Below, piece by piece: positions 32,943 through 35,036 of a stretch of DNA of 35,036 bases. The notes below the pieces were generated by a model that was given only the letters and a program-made list of their open reading frames with translations, did no database searches and was not told the origin of the DNA. The stretch lies in assembly GCA_020851975.1 (NCBI GenBank), contig JADZBS010000069.1, positions 1 to 35,036 of the forward strand, read 5' to 3'. The number at the start of each line of letters is the position of its first letter. Position 1 is the stretch's first letter. Source of the stretch: Gammaproteobacteria bacterium (GTDB taxonomy: Bacteria > Pseudomonadota > Gammaproteobacteria > Steroidobacterales > GCA-2729495). Position numbers and translations under genes: made by a program.

Positions 32943-34712
32943 TTACATGCCGAGGCGGCGCAGCGCGACGTACCAGAGCACGTCGAGGTTGACGAGGAAG
33001 AAGTGCACCAGCACTGCGAGTATCGCCAGCACCACGGGCGCGATGACGAGCAGGCTCAGGCGCACGTTACGCTTGTGGGTGCGGTCGAGCGAGTTCTGGA
33101 TCAGCGGGATCTCGGCAAGTGGTGGTGAGCCCTGCACACGCTCGATACCGCGCGCACTGTTGATGGAGCCGTCGAGCGACTCGGCGATCTGCGGGAAGCC
33201 GAAGCCGGTGGCGAGCACCAGGATGATGAGAAGTGCCAGCAGCACCGGGCGGTTGGGGCTCGACGGCTGCAGCGGCAGGTCGGGCGGCTCGACCAGCGTG
33301 AAGCGCTCGCCCTTGCTCTGCGTCTCCATGGCCTGGCCCATCTTGGCGGTGAAGAGCCGGTCGCGGGCTGCCTGGTAGCTGGCGGTGGAGGTAGCCAGCC
33401 GGCGCTGCAGGGCGGAGAGCTGGCGCTCGACCTCGGACATCTGGCTCATGTTGCGCTCGAACTCGGCGAGCTTGGCCTGCACGGTGCCGCGCTGCTGGCG
33501 CAGCGCGATTTCCTGCGCGGTGAGCGAGTTGCGCTGGGCCTGCACCTGGATGTAGGCGGGGTTGTTCGGCTCCTGGGTCTCGCGCTTGCTACGGACCGGG
33601 GCGCCGGCGGCCTTCGCCTGGGCGGCCTTCGTGGAGTCGACCTGGCGCTGGAGCTGCAGGACCTCGGGGTGGTCCTCGCTGTAGCGCTCGCGGGCCTGGG
33701 CGAGCTGGCCTTCGAGCTGGCGCAGTTGGGCGCCGAGGTCCTGCGGGGCGACATCGCCGCCGACTTCGGCGCGCAGCGCCTCGATGTCGCGGCGCACGCG
33801 CACCACGTCGGGGTGATCGGCGCTATAGCGGCCTTCGAGGATGGCGAGCTGGCTTTCGAGCGCGCGCAACTGGTCGGCCGGCGGGGCCACGCCCTTGCCG
33901 TCGGGCATGATGAGCGGGGCCATGGGCTCGATCTGCGCGAGCTGCGCATCGAGCATGATCTTGGATTCCTCGATGCCCTTGAGCTGGCGGTCGATCTCGA
34001 GCAGGTCGGCATCCGAGCGCTGCATCACCTGCAGGTTGAAGGCGGCGAGCTCGGGCAGCGAGCCTTCGTTGTCCTTCTTGAGCTGGGCCATCTGCGTTTC
34101 GAGCTCGCGCACCTCACCGTCGAGGCGGTCGACCTCGGCCTGCATGAACTGGCTGGTCTCGGCGGTCTGTTCGGTGCGGGAGCGCACGTTCTCGGCGAGG
34201 TAGAGCGAGACCAGTTCGTTGGCGACCTGGCGGGCGACGTTCGGGTCGTCGTGCTCGAAGCCGACCGTGAAGGCGATGGTGCTCATGCGCGCCAGGCCGC
34301 TTTGCGGGTCGGGCAACTGGGCGTCGATGACGTCGATCTTGACGTCTTCCTGCACGTCCTGGACCAGCAGCAGGGTCGGCAGGTACTTGCGCTCGTCGGC
34401 GTAGAGGTCGAACTTCTCGATGATCTGCGCCATGTTGGTGCGGGTCATGACGCGCTGGTTGATCTGCTGGATCTGGCGCGCGGCGAAGGTCGTCACCGTG
34501 CTCGGCACCAGCCCGGGCGGGATCTCCGGGTCCTCGATGAGGATGGTGGCGACCGAGCGGTAGGTGTTCGGCCAGAAGAAGATCGCGAGCAGGCCGGCGA
34601 CGAGGACGGCCGCGGCGATCTTCAGGGCGGTGCTGCCGCGCCGGCGCAGGGCGTCGAGGTAATCCTGCAGGCTGGCGGAATTCTCTTCGGGAAGGGCGAT
34701 ATCGTAGGCCAT
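32943..34712 (-). CDS. Wzz/GumC-type polysaccharide chain-length determinant (co-polymerase)
   Basis: This 589-residue inner-membrane protein has TM1 at about 29-47 and a large periplasmic part with long coiled coil (about 180-460). A second TM lies near 487-505 (SSPNRPVLLALLIILVLATGFGF) and a third hydrophobic segment at about 553-577. The Wzz domain start (SLQDYLDALRRRG) and the SPNRP proline motif before TM2 are characteristic. It sets the modal length of the polymer with the kinase. The ATG has AAGGAG 11 bases upstream (34724-34729). The coiled coil contains a 30-residue repeat with an exact 48-residue period (281-310 and 329-358), both containing RYS-x-DHP-x-V. It is first in the - strand operon within the window. 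Confidence 0.95.
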   Translation of the reverse strand: MAYDIALPEENSASLQDYLDALRRRGSTALKIAAAVLVAGLLAIFFWPNTYRSVATILIEDPEIPPGLVPSTVTTFAARQIQQINQRVMTRTNMAQIIEKFDLYADERKYLPTLLLVQDVQEDVKIDVIDAQLPDPQSGLARMSTIAFTVGFEHDDPNVARQVANELVSLYLAENVRSRTEQTAETSQFMQAEVDRLDGEVRELETQMAQLKKDNEGSLPELAAFNLQVMQRSDADLLEIDRQLKGIEESKIMLDAQLAQIEPMAPLIMPDGKGVAPPADQLRALESQLAILEGRYSADHPDVVRVRRDIEALRAEVGGDVAPQDLGAQLRQLEGQLAQARERYSEDHPEVLQLQRQVDSTKAAQAKAAGAPVRSKRETQEPNNPAYIQVQAQRNSLTAQEIALRQQRGTVQAKLAEFERNMSQMSEVERQLSALQRRLATSTASYQAARDRLFTAKMGQAMETQSKGERFTLVEPPDLPLQPSSPNRPVLLALLIILVLATGFGFPQIAESLDGSINSARGIERVQGSPPLAEIPLIQNSLDRTHKRNVRLSLLVIAPVVLAILAVLVHFFLVNLDVLWYVALRRLGM

Positions 34713-35036
34713 TCGGCTTCAGGCTCCTTGAGGACTCGTGGTCGCCGGGGGCTCTTGGTAATTTCCGGGGATCTTAGCCGGCGCGCACGTTCGCGTATGT
34801 GACCAGCCGCCCAGATAAGTGGCGTAAGCTGCTGTCGTGGTTGAATTCTGTCGAATCGAAATCCGGGTCTCGGGCGACTATACCATCAACGATGGGGGGC
34901 GGTGGTTGGGGGTTTCACCGGGTTTGGGTCGCGACTCCTACGGGTTCTGATCCGGCGTCATCGAATCGAAATCGCGACTGGCGTCGCTCCTACGGGGTTC
35001 TGATCGGGCGTCATCGAATCGAAATCGCGACTGGCG
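34713..35036 (-). promoter_or_regulatory. Upstream region of the chain-length gene (probable promoter, then repeats)
   Basis: This 324-base stretch has no gene that I can support. Nearest the gene is the Shine-Dalgarno AAGGAG (34724-34729). On the - strand a TAAGAT hexamer (34771-34776) could be a -10 element, but no good -35 partner is seen 16-18 bases upstream. From about 34929 rightwards the region is occupied by the REP-like tandem array. The promoter assignment rests mainly on position: this is the first gene seen of a long co-directional series. Confidence 0.3.
34929..35036 (-). repeat. Tandem REP-like array running off the window edge
   Basis: Direct copies of a unit start at TCGCGAC at 34929, 34972 and 35025. 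The last is cut by the window end. The step from 34972 to 35025 is 53 bases; that from 34929 to 34972 is only 43, because the first copy has lost the loop and 3' stem of its hairpin (GCGACTCCTAC instead of GCGACTGGCGTCGCTCCTAC). Between hairpins lies a conserved linker ending in TCGAATCGAAATC, which also occurs alone at 34851. The hairpin core is identical to that at 31995-32055, and the orientation is the same. Confidence 0.85.

Noticed and set aside
34929-35036. Possible CRISPR array because of regularly spaced direct repeats
   Set aside because: The linkers between hairpins are nearly identical rather than unique spacers, spacing differs by a deletion, and no cas genes are present. REP-like tandem repeats explain it better.

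Overview
This 35 kb window looks like one large exopolysaccharide (EPS) or capsule biosynthesis locus. The host is probably a high-G+C gammaproteobacterium. That placement is inferred from three things: gene content of the exosortase-associated EPS type, strong G+C bias with long antisense shadow ORFs, and REP-like intergenic hairpins with a GTAG head like those of Pseudomonas and Xanthomonadales-type genomes. No rRNA, tRNA or phylogenetic marker gene is present, so the taxonomy stays tentative.

Layout. The left 6 kb is on the + strand. It holds gmd (its 5' end lies outside the window) and fcl, which make GDP-L-fucose. These are followed, after a 105-base gap, by a four-gene module: a predicted alpha/alpha-toroid protein, a DUF354 GT-B-like protein, a Gfo/Idh/MocA oxidoreductase, and an uncharacterised probable TIM-barrel protein. 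The module meets the rest of the locus tail to tail at about 6.02 kb. Everything from 6.0 to 34.7 kb is on the - strand, so its transcription runs from right to left. The order is: chain-length determinant (Wzz/GumC type), CpsD-type kinase, exosortase-system AAA ATPase, flippase 2, polymerase/ligase 2, GT2, GT4, a PslG-like secreted glycosidase, GT4, a WecB/TagA/CpsF transferase, a 157-base gap with a hairpin, the initiating sugar-phosphate transferase, an exosortase-EpsI fusion, flippase 1, polymerase/ligase 1, a GT-C-like membrane protein, an asparagine-synthase-type amidotransferase, GT4, a secreted beta-helix protein, two more GT4s and a two-domain oxidoreductase. Many junctions are 4-base overlaps, which implies translational coupling.

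How it would work (inference from families). The initiating transferase loads a hexose phosphate on undecaprenyl phosphate. The GT4, GT2 and WecB-type enzymes extend it, with GDP-fucose as one likely donor. A Wzx flippase exports the unit, a Wzy-type polymerase joins units, and Wzz plus the CpsD kinase set the chain length. The glycosidase and beta-helix protein may trim or process the polymer in the periplasm. The exosortase would sort C-terminally tagged proteins whose genes are not in this window. No outer-membrane export (Wza/OPX) gene is seen either.

The most notable points are two full flippase/polymerase sets with one set in an AT-richer block (about 26.2-31.0 kb), the uncharacterised four-gene module, the exosortase-EpsI fusion without visible substrates, tandem REP-like arrays at about 32.0 kb and at the right edge, and an exact 48-residue internal duplication in the chain-length protein.
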